Positions 29,675 to 37,917 of a stretch of DNA of 64,000 nucleotides are shown here, one piece after another. Source of the DNA: Sulfurimonadaceae bacterium. Lineage in GTDB: Bacteria > Campylobacterota > Campylobacteria > Campylobacterales > Sulfurimonadaceae. Where the stretch lies: NCBI GenBank assembly GCA_016744905.1, contig JADGDM010000002.1, forward strand, positions 1-64,000. Reading direction: 5' to 3'. Both the position numbers and the translations under genes were made by a program. Position 1 is the first letter of the stretch; each line of letters begins with the position of its first letter. The notes below the pieces were generated by a model. The model did no database searches, was not told the origin of the DNA, and saw only the letters and a list, made by a program, of their open reading frames with translations.

Positions 29675-30660
29675 AAACAATTGTTGTTCTTTCTCATGAC
29701 GCTGGTGCTTCTGAGATACTCTGCGCGCTTATAAAAGAAAATTTTCATAAAGCCATTTGGAAAGTCTTTACAACGACCAATGCCCCTATGGTACAAATCG
29801 CCACAAAAAATGCTATCAACTTCCAGATTATTGACAATTTAAATCTTCAGCTCAGCGCGCTGGAGTTTGACCTCCTCTTTTTTGGAACCTCTTGGCAAAA
29901 CAAAATAGAGCGTGAAGCGGTGCAGTATTGTAAAAAGAACAACATACCTAGTGTTGCTTTTTTAGAACACTGGAGTAATTTTAGGGAACGTTTTGATTAT
30001 CCAGATGAACAGTGGAGAGAAAATCTAGGTGACTTTACTGCACTCAGTGATGAAAAAGCTTTTAACTTGGCGCAAGAGTTTGAGCTCACCCAACCACTCA
30101 AAGTACCAAACTATTATCTAAAAAATCTCAAAAAAGAATCCAGCGCGCTGAGCAATGGAAACTTACTCTTTTTAAGTGAGCCCACACAGGCCGTTGCCCT
30201 TGCCAATTATGGTGATAAAAACTACTGGGGGTTTACCCAGTTCAGCGCGCTGGAAGATATCTTAAAAAACTTTGAAAAATTCAAGTGCCAAGGTTTACAA
30301 ATTCGCCTTCACCCCAGTGAAGATGCTCAGGGTTTTAAAAACATTTTAAAAAAATACCCTCACATCAAAACATTTATCAATCCTGCCTCCTTTATGCCTA
30401 TAGAAAAACAGCTACACAATGCAAAGATGGTGATAGGCTTTGATACGATGGCACTCTATATTGCTGCGCATTTAGGCCTCAGTTTTATCTCTTATCTCCC
30501 CTCAGAGAAAAGAGCCTTTTTACTTCCCCTACCCTCTGCGCATCAGATTCGTAATCTAAGTGCAATAAAAGCACAACATCTTCGTCCATATAAGCTTGAT
30601 ACAGAGGAGTTTGGACTAAATTTTGATACACTAATACAAACAGTTTCAAAGGTAAACTAG
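29656..30660 (+). CDS. Unknown GT-B-like protein in Pse operon
   Basis: The 334 residues have no family I can name. The layout resembles a two-domain GT-B glycosyltransferase: an N-terminal Rossmann-like half (VVLSHDAGASEILCALIKENF, FDLLFFGTSW, PSVAFLEHWSNFR) and a C-terminal half with IRLHPSEDAQGF and MVIGFDTMALYIAAHLGLSFISYLPS. The His-Pro motif followed by a D-T-M-A helix recalls sialyltransferase-type GT-B enzymes. A role as an extra Pse transferase is a guess. The GTG start overlaps pseI by 19 bases. Three perfect CAGCGCGCTG palindromes occur inside it, the densest cluster in the window. Confidence 0.6.
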   Translation: MGTSELKTIVVLSHDAGASEILCALIKENFHKAIWKVFTTTNAPMVQIATKNAINFQIIDNLNLQLSALEFDLLFFGTSWQNKIEREAVQYCKKNNIPSVAFLEHWSNFRERFDYPDEQWRENLGDFTALSDEKAFNLAQEFELTQPLKVPNYYLKNLKKESSALSNGNLLFLSEPTQAVALANYGDKNYWGFTQFSALEDILKNFEKFKCQGLQIRLHPSEDAQGFKNILKKYPHIKTFINPASFMPIEKQLHNAKMVIGFDTMALYIAAHLGLSFISYLPSEKRAFLLPLPSAHQIRNLSAIKAQHLRPYKLDTEEFGLNFDTLIQTVSKVN

Positions 30661-31638
30661 GTGATCAAAGCGGGCATAATCGGTTGTGGAAATATCGCAG
30701 GTTTTTTAGACAACGCACATGATGAGCATGTTGCTACCCATGCACATGCGTATAAAAAACATCCTAAGTTTCAACTCAAAGCTATCGCAGACCCCGACTC
30801 AAGTCAGCGCGCCAAGTTTAAAAATGAGTGGGGTCATAATCTTTATGATTATGAATCTTTAGAGTTGATGTTAGAACATGAAAAGCTTGACATACTTTCG
30901 ATCACTTCACCGACACAGTTTCATCATCAAAACCTGCTAACAGCCTTACGTGATCCACACCTGAAAACCATCATTGCTGAAAAACCTTTTGTCCAAACCC
31001 AAGCTGAACTCACCGAGATCAAACATCTTCTCAAAAAATGTCATAAAAATATTATCATCAACTTTATCCGTCGTTATGATCCAAGTATCTTAAAAATCAA
31101 AGAGATGATAGAAAATCAAGCGTTGGGTGAGATGCTCAGTTTTGATGGCGTTTTTAATAAAGGACTTTATCATAATGGGGCACATATGTTGGAACTCATA
31201 GAGTTTTTATGTCACCCCATTCATACGATTACAGCCCCATCAGCACAAAAAATTGCAGATGATCTGTATGGCTCATTTTTAATTAAAACCAAAATGGCCA
31301 AGGGTGTGATTCAAAACAGTTATGAGATTGGGTACTCTATCTTTGAGCTACAACTGCTCTTCTCTCATGGGCGTATTAAAATTACCAACAGTGGGCACCA
31401 AATAGAAGTAGAGAAAGTTGTCGAATCTCCTTTTTATAAAGGCTACTATAACCTTGCTCTTCAAGATGTTTTAGAAGACACCTTACAGTACAGTCTTTAC
31501 AATAGTGTCCGCTTTACACTACACAAAAAAAAGTCTCAAGAAGCTTTTAATTCACATCTTAAACTTTCACAAAAACTCTTAGACATTAGAGATCATCTTT
31601 TGAGTAAAAAAACATTAAAGTGGGGAAATATTGACTAA
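30661..31638 (+). CDS. Gfo/Idh/MocA-family sugar oxidoreductase
   Basis: The Rossmann motif GIIGCGNIAGF opens the protein, followed by AIADPDSSQRA and the family signature IIAEKPFVQTQAEL with its catalytic Lys (EKP). The C-terminal half is the alpha/beta GFO/IDH substrate domain. Members oxidise or reduce a hydroxyl on NDP-sugars or free sugars using NAD(P). It starts at a GTG directly after the TAG of the GT-like gene and overlaps the aminotransferase gene by 8 bases, so the two probably supply a keto-sugar and its amination. Confidence 0.88.
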   Translation: MIKAGIIGCGNIAGFLDNAHDEHVATHAHAYKKHPKFQLKAIADPDSSQRAKFKNEWGHNLYDYESLELMLEHEKLDILSITSPTQFHHQNLLTALRDPHLKTIIAEKPFVQTQAELTEIKHLLKKCHKNIIINFIRRYDPSILKIKEMIENQALGEMLSFDGVFNKGLYHNGAHMLELIEFLCHPIHTITAPSAQKIADDLYGSFLIKTKMAKGVIQNSYEIGYSIFELQLLFSHGRIKITNSGHQIEVEKVVESPFYKGYYNLALQDVLEDTLQYSLYNSVRFTLHKKKSQEAFNSHLKLSQKLLDIRDHLLSKKTLKWGNID

Positions 31639-32929
31639 ACTGGCCATTCATGGTGGAGAAAAAGTCCGAAGCAGACCTTTCCCTGCCTACAATACTATCG
31701 GAGAAGAAGAAGAAGAAGCCGCTTTGCGTGTTTTACGCTCAGGAAAACTTTCCACGTACCTAGGAACTTGGCATGATGATTTTTATGGTGGTACTGAGGT
31801 TCAAGCACTCGAACGTGAATGGGAGAGCGCTTTTAAAGTTAAACATGCCATCTCCGTAAACTCTGCAACTTCAGGTCTTTACGCTGCTGTTGGCGCGCTG
31901 GGGATTGAAGCGGGTGATGAGATTATTGTGAGCCCTTACACCATGAGTGCGAGCGCTACTGCAGCACTTATTTATGGAGCTATTCCAATATTTGCGGATA
32001 TTGAAGAGGAGTTTTACTGTTTAGATATTAAAGATGTGGAAGCCAAAATCACCCCAAAAACAAAGGCGATTATTATCGTAGATATCTTTGGTGGGGTACA
32101 TGATGTTGAGGCCTTTGCACTTTTAGCAAAAAAACACAATCTCGCACTTATAGAAGATAGTGCGCAAGCTCCAGGTGTTAAGTATAAAGATAATTTTATT
32201 GGAACCCTTTGTGATATCGGTATCTATTCACTTAACTATCATAAACATATCCACGCTGGTGAGGGTGGAATGATTGTGACCAATGATGATGTCTTGGCTC
32301 AAAAACTGCGTCTTATTCGTAATCACGCAGAGGCCGTTTTAGGCGCAAAAGGTTATGAAACCCGTGAAGAACTTCATAACATGGTGGGATATAACTACCG
32401 CATGACTGAACTTGAAGCAGCCATTACCCGTGAGCAGTTAAAAAAGCTTCCTCAGCTTATGCAAGCGCGCCAAAATAACGTCACCTATTTAAATGAAAAA
32501 CTCAAACAAATTCCTTGTCTTAAAATGCCTCGTATCAGAGAAAATTCAGAGCACGCTTTTTATATTCATCCTCTACAATTTGATGCGGATATTGCGCAAG
32601 TACACCGTAATCTTTTTATAGATGCCGTCAAAAAAGAGTTGCCCCGTACCCTACTACGCGAAGAGAGTGAAGTACTTTTAAGTTATGGCTATGTTAAACC
32701 TCTTTATCTTTTACCAATTTATCAAGAACGTATCGCCTTTGGTGAGTACCCTTTTAATCTAAGCGATGTTGATTACACCAAGGTCAAATGCCCTGTTGTT
32801 GAAGAGATGCATTTTCATACACTCATCACTCACGAGTTTATGCGTCCAGGAATGTTAAAAGAAGATATGGATGATGTCGTCGCTGCGTTTGTTAAAGTGT
32901 GGGAACATATTGATGATCTTAGAGACTAA
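31631..32929 (+). CDS. DegT/DnrJ/EryC1-family sugar aminotransferase
   Basis: The 432-residue PLP enzyme is longer than PseC. It has SATSGLYAAVGALGIEAGDEI, the IEDSAQAPGV segment, and the likely Schiff-base Lys in SLNYHKHIHAGEGGMIVTN. It transaminates a keto-sugar, probably the product of the adjacent oxidoreductase. The start is a TTG overlapping the previous stop; no better ATG lies nearby. It overlaps the acetyltransferase gene by 17 bases. Together these genes suggest a second amino sugar or side-group precursor beyond Pse. Confidence 0.88.
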   Translation: MTKLAIHGGEKVRSRPFPAYNTIGEEEEEAALRVLRSGKLSTYLGTWHDDFYGGTEVQALEREWESAFKVKHAISVNSATSGLYAAVGALGIEAGDEIIVSPYTMSASATAALIYGAIPIFADIEEEFYCLDIKDVEAKITPKTKAIIIVDIFGGVHDVEAFALLAKKHNLALIEDSAQAPGVKYKDNFIGTLCDIGIYSLNYHKHIHAGEGGMIVTNDDVLAQKLRLIRNHAEAVLGAKGYETREELHNMVGYNYRMTELEAAITREQLKKLPQLMQARQNNVTYLNEKLKQIPCLKMPRIRENSEHAFYIHPLQFDADIAQVHRNLFIDAVKKELPRTLLREESEVLLSYGYVKPLYLLPIYQERIAFGEYPFNLSDVDYTKVKCPVVEEMHFHTLITHEFMRPGMLKEDMDDVVAAFVKVWEHIDDLRD

Positions 32930-33440
32930 AAGACTTTATCTTAGATCACTTGAACTCCATGATGCTGATGGTGCCTATCCCTCATGGCTAAATAACCCTG
33001 AAGTGACAAAATACAATTCACATGGCAGTAAGTTATACACCAAAGAGATGGCACTAGCGTATATTCATGATGTCAATGTTCAAGCAAATATTCAAGTTTT
33101 TGCCATTATTTTAAAAGAGAATAACCAACATATAGGCAATATTGCTTTACAAAATATTGACCCGCTGACGCAGTGCGCTGAGTTTGCCATATTAATCGGA
33201 GAGCATAGTATCTACGCTCAAGGAATTGGGGAAGAAGCTTCTAAACTTCTAATAAAATATGCTTTTAATGACTTGGCTTTAAAAAAACTATATTGCGGAA
33301 CCAGTGAACATAATATTGGTATGCAAAGACTGGCACAAAAACTAAATTTCACACTGGTCGATATTCAAAAAAATGGGATGCAAAAAAACAGCATTATGGT
33401 CGATATAATAAAATATGAATTAAACAAAGAGGAGACCTAA
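32913..33440 (+). CDS. GNAT-family N-acetyltransferase
   Basis: The protein of about 175 residues starts MILETKRLYLRSLELHDADGAY and has the RimJ/GNAT layout SWLNNPEVTKYNSHG ... ILIGEHSIYAQGIGEEASKLLIKYAF with an acetyl-CoA loop (QGIGEEA). It probably acetylates the amino group made by the preceding aminotransferase. The ATG at 32913 keeps a short overlap with that gene; an earlier frame would extend further into it. TAATG links it to the next amidotransferase gene. Confidence 0.85.
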   Translation: MILETKRLYLRSLELHDADGAYPSWLNNPEVTKYNSHGSKLYTKEMALAYIHDVNVQANIQVFAIILKENNQHIGNIALQNIDPLTQCAEFAILIGEHSIYAQGIGEEASKLLIKYAFNDLALKKLYCGTSEHNIGMQRLAQKLNFTLVDIQKNGMQKNSIMVDIIKYELNKEET

Positions 33441-34570
33441 TGAGACGTTGTAAAACTTGTGTTGAAACAGATACAAGACCGACTATGGAGTTTGATGAAG
33501 AGGGTATTTGCCTTCCTTGTCGCTCCGTCTCACTTAGTGCTAACGAAAAGATTAACTGGGATGAACGGACGAAGGTCTTAGAAGATATTGTTACTTGGGG
33601 GAAAGAGCACAAGGGTTCTGGTTATGACTGTATCATTGGTGTCAGTGGAGGAAAAGACAGTACCCGTCAAGCACTTTTTGCAAAAGAGTTAGGTATGAAT
33701 CCACTTCTAGTGTCGTATAACTATCCCCCTGAACAACAGACCATCATCGGTGCAGAAAACCTTGCAAACTTAGTAGAGTTGGGTTTTGATGTTATTCGGA
33801 TAACACCCTCGCCATTTATCTCTAAAGCTCTTATGAAAGAGTGTTTTTATAAACTTGGTAATCTTTTTAATGCCTCTGAACTGGCGCTCTATGCTTCTTT
33901 ACCACGAACGGCCATTGCGTATAAAATCCCTCTTATTTTTCTAGGAGAAAATCCAGGACTTGCCTTTGGTACTGATGTTGGGTCTAAGGACTACAACGGA
34001 AATCAGATGCGTAAAATGAATACCCTTCAAGGAGGAGATCCTCACCGTTTTAAAACAGACTGGATGAGTGATAAAGATCTCTATTGGTATCGGTATCCAC
34101 TTGATGATGATCGAGAGCGCGCTGACCTTAGAATTGTCTATATGGGTTACTTTCTTGATGACTTTAATGACCATAGCAATGCAGCTTACGCCATGAAACA
34201 CGGTCTTAAAATTCGTGAAGGCGAAGATGCACAACCTGATAATATCGGCGGAACAGGTACATGGACAGCCCTTGATGATGACTTTGTAATCGTAAATCAG
34301 ATGCTAAAGTATATGAAGTTTGGATTTGGAAAAGCCACCCAAGAAGCAGGAGTTTCCATTCGCGCTGGATTGATGAGTCGCCAAGAGGGAATGGAGATTG
34401 TAAAGGCATATGATGGGAAATGTGCACCAAAATATATAAAACAATTTTGTAGCTATATTGATATCGACGAAGATGAGTTTTGGAGAGTAGCAGAAGGCTT
34501 TCGAGATCAACAGTTTTTTCAAAAAGATGAAGAAAACAACTGGCAACTAAAAGATGAGTTATTGGTATGA
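33440..34570 (+). CDS. N-acetyl sugar amidotransferase (WbpG/PseA type)
   Basis: The enzyme converts an acetamido group on a sugar such as Pse into acetamidino with ATP and ammonia. The 376 residues start with a zinc knuckle pair (CKTC and CLPC within the first 30 residues). A PP-loop ATP-pyrophosphatase motif GVSGGKDSTRQALFA follows, then the family segments LGENPGLAFGTDVG and IGGTGTWTALDDDF. It is followed by hisH- and hisF-like genes that would deliver ammonia, as in the wbpG-hisH2-hisF2 and wbuXYZ clusters. It overlaps both neighbours by 1-4 bases. Confidence 0.92.
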   Translation: MRRCKTCVETDTRPTMEFDEEGICLPCRSVSLSANEKINWDERTKVLEDIVTWGKEHKGSGYDCIIGVSGGKDSTRQALFAKELGMNPLLVSYNYPPEQQTIIGAENLANLVELGFDVIRITPSPFISKALMKECFYKLGNLFNASELALYASLPRTAIAYKIPLIFLGENPGLAFGTDVGSKDYNGNQMRKMNTLQGGDPHRFKTDWMSDKDLYWYRYPLDDDRERADLRIVYMGYFLDDFNDHSNAAYAMKHGLKIREGEDAQPDNIGGTGTWTALDDDFVIVNQMLKYMKFGFGKATQEAGVSIRAGLMSRQEGMEIVKAYDGKCAPKYIKQFCSYIDIDEDEFWRVAEGFRDQQFFQKDEENNWQLKDELLV

Positions 34571-35190
34571 AAATAGTAATTATTGATTACAAAATGGGCA
34601 ATACCCAATCTATTCAAAATGCACTCTCTTTTTTAGGTTATAACACCATTATCAGTCATAATTATGATGAGATAGAGGACGCAGATGCACTAATTTTACC
34701 AGGCGTTGGTGCCTTTCATCAAGCCATGCATAATCTGCAAGAGCTGCATCTGATAGAACCTCTAGAGCGGCATGTTATAAAAAAGAAAAAACCTATTTTG
34801 GGAATCTGCTTAGGTATGCAAATACTGGCTAAAAGCTCTAGTGAGATTGAGATAACTGAGGGTTTAAACTGGATAGATGCCAAAGTCCAACAAATTCCTT
34901 CAACAGAACTAAGTATTCCTCACGTAGGTTGGAACTCCATTGAAGTGAGGAAAGACAATTCACTTTTTAAAAATATCTCATCTGATACCCACTTTTATTT
35001 TGATCACTCTTTTCACTTTATGGCAAGAAATAAAGATATCTCTTCAACCACCCTGTATGGTCAAGAAATTGTTGCTTCCATACAAAAAGAGAATATTTTT
35101 GCCACACAATTTCATCCAGAAAAGAGTCAGAGCGCTGGACTTAAACTTCTAAGAAATTTTTTAAATTATGTAGAGGACAACAGATGTTAA
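34567..35190 (+). CDS. hisH: HisH-type glutaminase subunit for sugar amidotransfer
   Basis: This class I glutamine amidotransferase (207 residues) has the nucleophile Cys in PILGICLGMQILA, His and Glu in ATQFHPEKSQ, and DYKMGNTQSI at the N-terminus. It releases ammonia from glutamine for its HisF partner. No histidine biosynthesis genes lie nearby and it sits between two sugar amidotransferase genes. It is therefore most likely the dedicated paralogue for acetamidino-sugar synthesis rather than the histidine enzyme. Confidence 0.9.
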   Translation: MKIVIIDYKMGNTQSIQNALSFLGYNTIISHNYDEIEDADALILPGVGAFHQAMHNLQELHLIEPLERHVIKKKKPILGICLGMQILAKSSSEIEITEGLNWIDAKVQQIPSTELSIPHVGWNSIEVRKDNSLFKNISSDTHFYFDHSFHFMARNKDISSTTLYGQEIVASIQKENIFATQFHPEKSQSAGLKLLRNFLNYVEDNRC

Positions 35191-36053
35191 AACAAAGAGT
35201 CATTGCGACACTCATTATAAAGAACAACATTGTTGTTCAAAGTATTGGTTTTAAAAAATATCTTCCTGTAGGACGACTTGATATTGCTGTTGAATATTTA
35301 AATAGATGGGGTATTGATGAAATTATCATTCTTGACATCGATGCGAGTAGAAATCAAACCTTAATCAGTACAGATTTAATACAAAAAGCTTCTCAGTCTT
35401 GCTTTGTTCCAATCTGTGTTGGTGGTGGTATTAAAAGTATTAAAGATATTCAAAATTTGTTGAGCAATGGTGCAGATAAGGTCAGTATTAATCATCATTT
35501 TTTACACGCACCTTCTTTTATTAAAGAAGCGGTCTCGACCTTTGGTTCTCAATGTATTGTTATCACTTTTGATGTTCAAAAAATTAATGGTCAGTATCTT
35601 ATCTATGACTACCTCAATGATACTATTTTTGAAAGTTTAGAGCATGGCCTAAAATTAGCTCAAGCATATAATGTAGGAGAGATTCTTATTAATAATGTGG
35701 ATCGTGATGGTATGAAGACAGGTCTTGATAGTGAGCTTGCTAACATTGTCACCTCTTTCTCGTCACTCCCTATTATGATGCTGGGTGGAGCAAAAAATCC
35801 ACAAGACCTTCTTGATGGCATCAAAAATCCAAAACTCTCAGCTGTCTGCGCTGCTAACTTTTTCCACTTTACTGAACATAGTGTGAATATTGCCAAAAGT
35901 TTTATCAAAAAAGAGGTTAACTATCCTATTCGTCATGAGAGCCATGTTCAATATAAAGAATTTTCTTTTGATACAGATGGACGTATTTTAAAAAGAGATG
36001 ATAGAGAACTCTCACAACTTCTTTTTGAAGTTCAAGAGGAGGAGATTATATGA
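35184..36053 (+). CDS. hisF: HisF-like ammonia-channel subunit
   Basis: The (beta/alpha)8 barrel resembles HisF: PICVGGGIKSIKDI, GADKVSINHHF, VITFDVQKING, ILINNVDRDGMKTG and MMLGGAKNPQDL. The first strand reads IATLIIKNN where true HisF has an IPCLDV-type strand with the catalytic Asp11, so that Asp is missing, while the Asp on strand five is kept. It also has about 30 extra C-terminal residues. Loss of the cyclase residue fits a protein that only channels ammonia to an amidotransferase. It overlaps hisH and the following gene. Confidence 0.87.
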   Translation: MLKQRVIATLIIKNNIVVQSIGFKKYLPVGRLDIAVEYLNRWGIDEIIILDIDASRNQTLISTDLIQKASQSCFVPICVGGGIKSIKDIQNLLSNGADKVSINHHFLHAPSFIKEAVSTFGSQCIVITFDVQKINGQYLIYDYLNDTIFESLEHGLKLAQAYNVGEILINNVDRDGMKTGLDSELANIVTSFSSLPIMMLGGAKNPQDLLDGIKNPKLSAVCAANFFHFTEHSVNIAKSFIKKEVNYPIRHESHVQYKEFSFDTDGRILKRDDRELSQLLFEVQEEEII

Positions 36054-37255
36054 AGTACTGCAAGAGATGTCTCTATCCTGAAAATCATGCCCTTAATCTT
36101 ATTATTGATAAAGAAGGTATCTGTAGTGGGTGTCGAGTACATGAAGAAAAATTCACTATTGATTGGGAAGCTAAAGAGGCTAAGCTCATTCAACTGCTTG
36201 ACGCGTATAGAAGTGAAAGTTCACTAAATTATGATTGTATTATTCCTGTTAGTGGTGCGAAAGACTCCTATTTTATTGTTGACTTAATCAAAAACAAGTA
36301 CAAACTCAACCCTCTTTTAGTCAGTTACAACAAACACTACAACAGCCATGTTGGTAATCGTAATTTGGCTTATCTCAAAACCATCTTTAATTGTGACGCA
36401 GTTGAACTGATTGTTCAGCCACAAAAAGTGAAGAAAATCACCCGTGTTACTTTAGAAAAAATGGGCAGTATCTACTGGCATATACTCGCAGGAGAGACTG
36501 TATTCCCTGTTCAAATTGCAGTTAAATATAAGATACCACTCATCATCTGGGGTGCGCATCAGGGTCTCGATCAAGTAGGTATGTTCTCCCATCATGATGA
36601 AGTCGAGATGACACGTAAGTATAGAAAAGAGCATGATCTTATGGGTTATGAAGCAGAAGATTTACTCGATGGTTCAAGTCTTGAACAAAATGATATTGAG
36701 CAATATGTTTATCCTCATGATAAAGAGATAGAACAAGTGGGTGTAAGAGGTATCTATCTGGGTAATTATATCCCTTGGGATACCAAGGCTCAACATGAAA
36801 AAATGATAGAAAAATTTGACTATGAGACAATGCCTCAGCAACGTAGTTTTGATCTCTATAACCATGTAGACTGCTTTCACTACCTCGGTCTACATGACTA
36901 TATCAAGTACCTAAAATTTGGTTATTCTAAAATAAATGATCATGTAGCACGTGAGATACGATGGGGACGTCTTCATAAAAGAGAAGCCTTAAAACTAATA
37001 CAGCGCTACCAATCTATTCAACCTGAGGATTTATCCCTATTTTTACAATGGCTAGATATAAGTGAAGCGGAGCTTTTTAAACTTATAGATGCTTTTAAAA
37101 CAGACACTGTTTTCAGCATTGACACTCAAGAGTACAGTGATAATCATCTACAGAAAATTGAACAAAAGAATAAGTTAAACTTTATTCTAACAAAAAACAA
37201 AAATCCAAAATTAAAAGAAGATCAATATACGCTTATTGAAAAAGCATATCTTTAA
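36050..37255 (+). CDS. Second N-acetyl sugar amidotransferase homologue
   Basis: The 401-residue protein is related to the enzyme at 33440-34570, with an N-terminal CKRC/CSGC zinc pair and a PP-loop reading PVSGAKDSYFIVDLI (Ala replaces the second Gly of SGGKDS). A matching IIWGAHQGLDQVG segment follows. The C-terminal extension of about 40 residues is Lys/Asn-rich. It may act on a different sugar or on a second position while sharing the HisH-HisF pair. The altered PP-loop leaves activity open. Its 3' end is separated from the methylase gene by 38 bases with an AAAGGA site. Confidence 0.85.
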   Translation: MKYCKRCLYPENHALNLIIDKEGICSGCRVHEEKFTIDWEAKEAKLIQLLDAYRSESSLNYDCIIPVSGAKDSYFIVDLIKNKYKLNPLLVSYNKHYNSHVGNRNLAYLKTIFNCDAVELIVQPQKVKKITRVTLEKMGSIYWHILAGETVFPVQIAVKYKIPLIIWGAHQGLDQVGMFSHHDEVEMTRKYRKEHDLMGYEAEDLLDGSSLEQNDIEQYVYPHDKEIEQVGVRGIYLGNYIPWDTKAQHEKMIEKFDYETMPQQRSFDLYNHVDCFHYLGLHDYIKYLKFGYSKINDHVAREIRWGRLHKREALKLIQRYQSIQPEDLSLFLQWLDISEAELFKLIDAFKTDTVFSIDTQEYSDNHLQKIEQKNKLNFILTKNKNPKLKEDQYTLIEKAYL

Positions 37256-37293
37256 TCAAATAAACACTAAAATACAGCAATTAAAGGAAAGTA

Positions 37294-37917
37294 ATGAAAG
37301 ATTATAAAACTGCACAAGAATCATTTTGGGCTGGAGAGTTTGGAAACAGTTATATTAATAGAAATGAGTCTGAAGAGTTAATAGCGAACAATACTATGAT
37401 GTTTTCAAAAATTTTAGACAAGGTTTCTAATGTAGAATCAATTATTGAATTTGGTTCTAATGTAGGAATGAATCTTTTCGCACTTAAAAACTTACTTCCT
37501 AAAACCAAACTGTCTGCTGTCGAGATCAATCAAAAAGCAGTTGAAGTGCTTCAGGATTTTCCAGACTTAAATGTTTACCCTATGTCTATTTTTGATTTTA
37601 AAGATGAAAATTCACGTGATTTTGTTTTCACTAAAGGGGTACTTATTCACATCAATCCTGATGAACTTCAAAATGTTTATGAAATTATGTATCAAACTTC
37701 TAAGCGTTATGTATGTATGGTGGAGTACTATAATCCTTCTCCTGTTGAAATTGATTATCGAGGCCATGATGCGCGTTTATATAAACGTGATTTTGCTGGT
37801 GAGATTATGGAAAAATATCCAGATCTCAAACTTATTGACTATGGATTCTTTTATCATAGAGATCCCAGACATGAGCAAGAAGATATGACTTGGTTTTTGA
37901 TGGAGAAAAGAAGCTAA
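37294..37917 (+). CDS. Pseudaminic acid biosynthesis-associated methylase
   Basis: This class I SAM-dependent methyltransferase (207 residues) has motif I IIEFGSNVGMNLFAL, AVEINQKAVEVL after the second strand, and DFVFTKGVLIHINPDELQNVY. The start KTAQESFWAGEFGNSYINRN and the block ARLYKRDFAGEIMEKYP belong to the family seen beside Pse genes (TIGR03587). It may methylate the nonulosonate or its amidino group. TAATG couples it to maf. Confidence 0.9.
   Translation: MKDYKTAQESFWAGEFGNSYINRNESEELIANNTMMFSKILDKVSNVESIIEFGSNVGMNLFALKNLLPKTKLSAVEINQKAVEVLQDFPDLNVYPMSIFDFKDENSRDFVFTKGVLIHINPDELQNVYEIMYQTSKRYVCMVEYYNPSPVEIDYRGHDARLYKRDFAGEIMEKYPDLKLIDYGFFYHRDPRHEQEDMTWFLMEKRS

Noticed and set aside
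34567-36053. A histidine biosynthesis operon fragment
   Set aside because: Only hisH- and hisF-like genes occur, between sugar amidotransferases, and the HisF first strand lacks the catalytic Asp. They are better read as ammonia suppliers.
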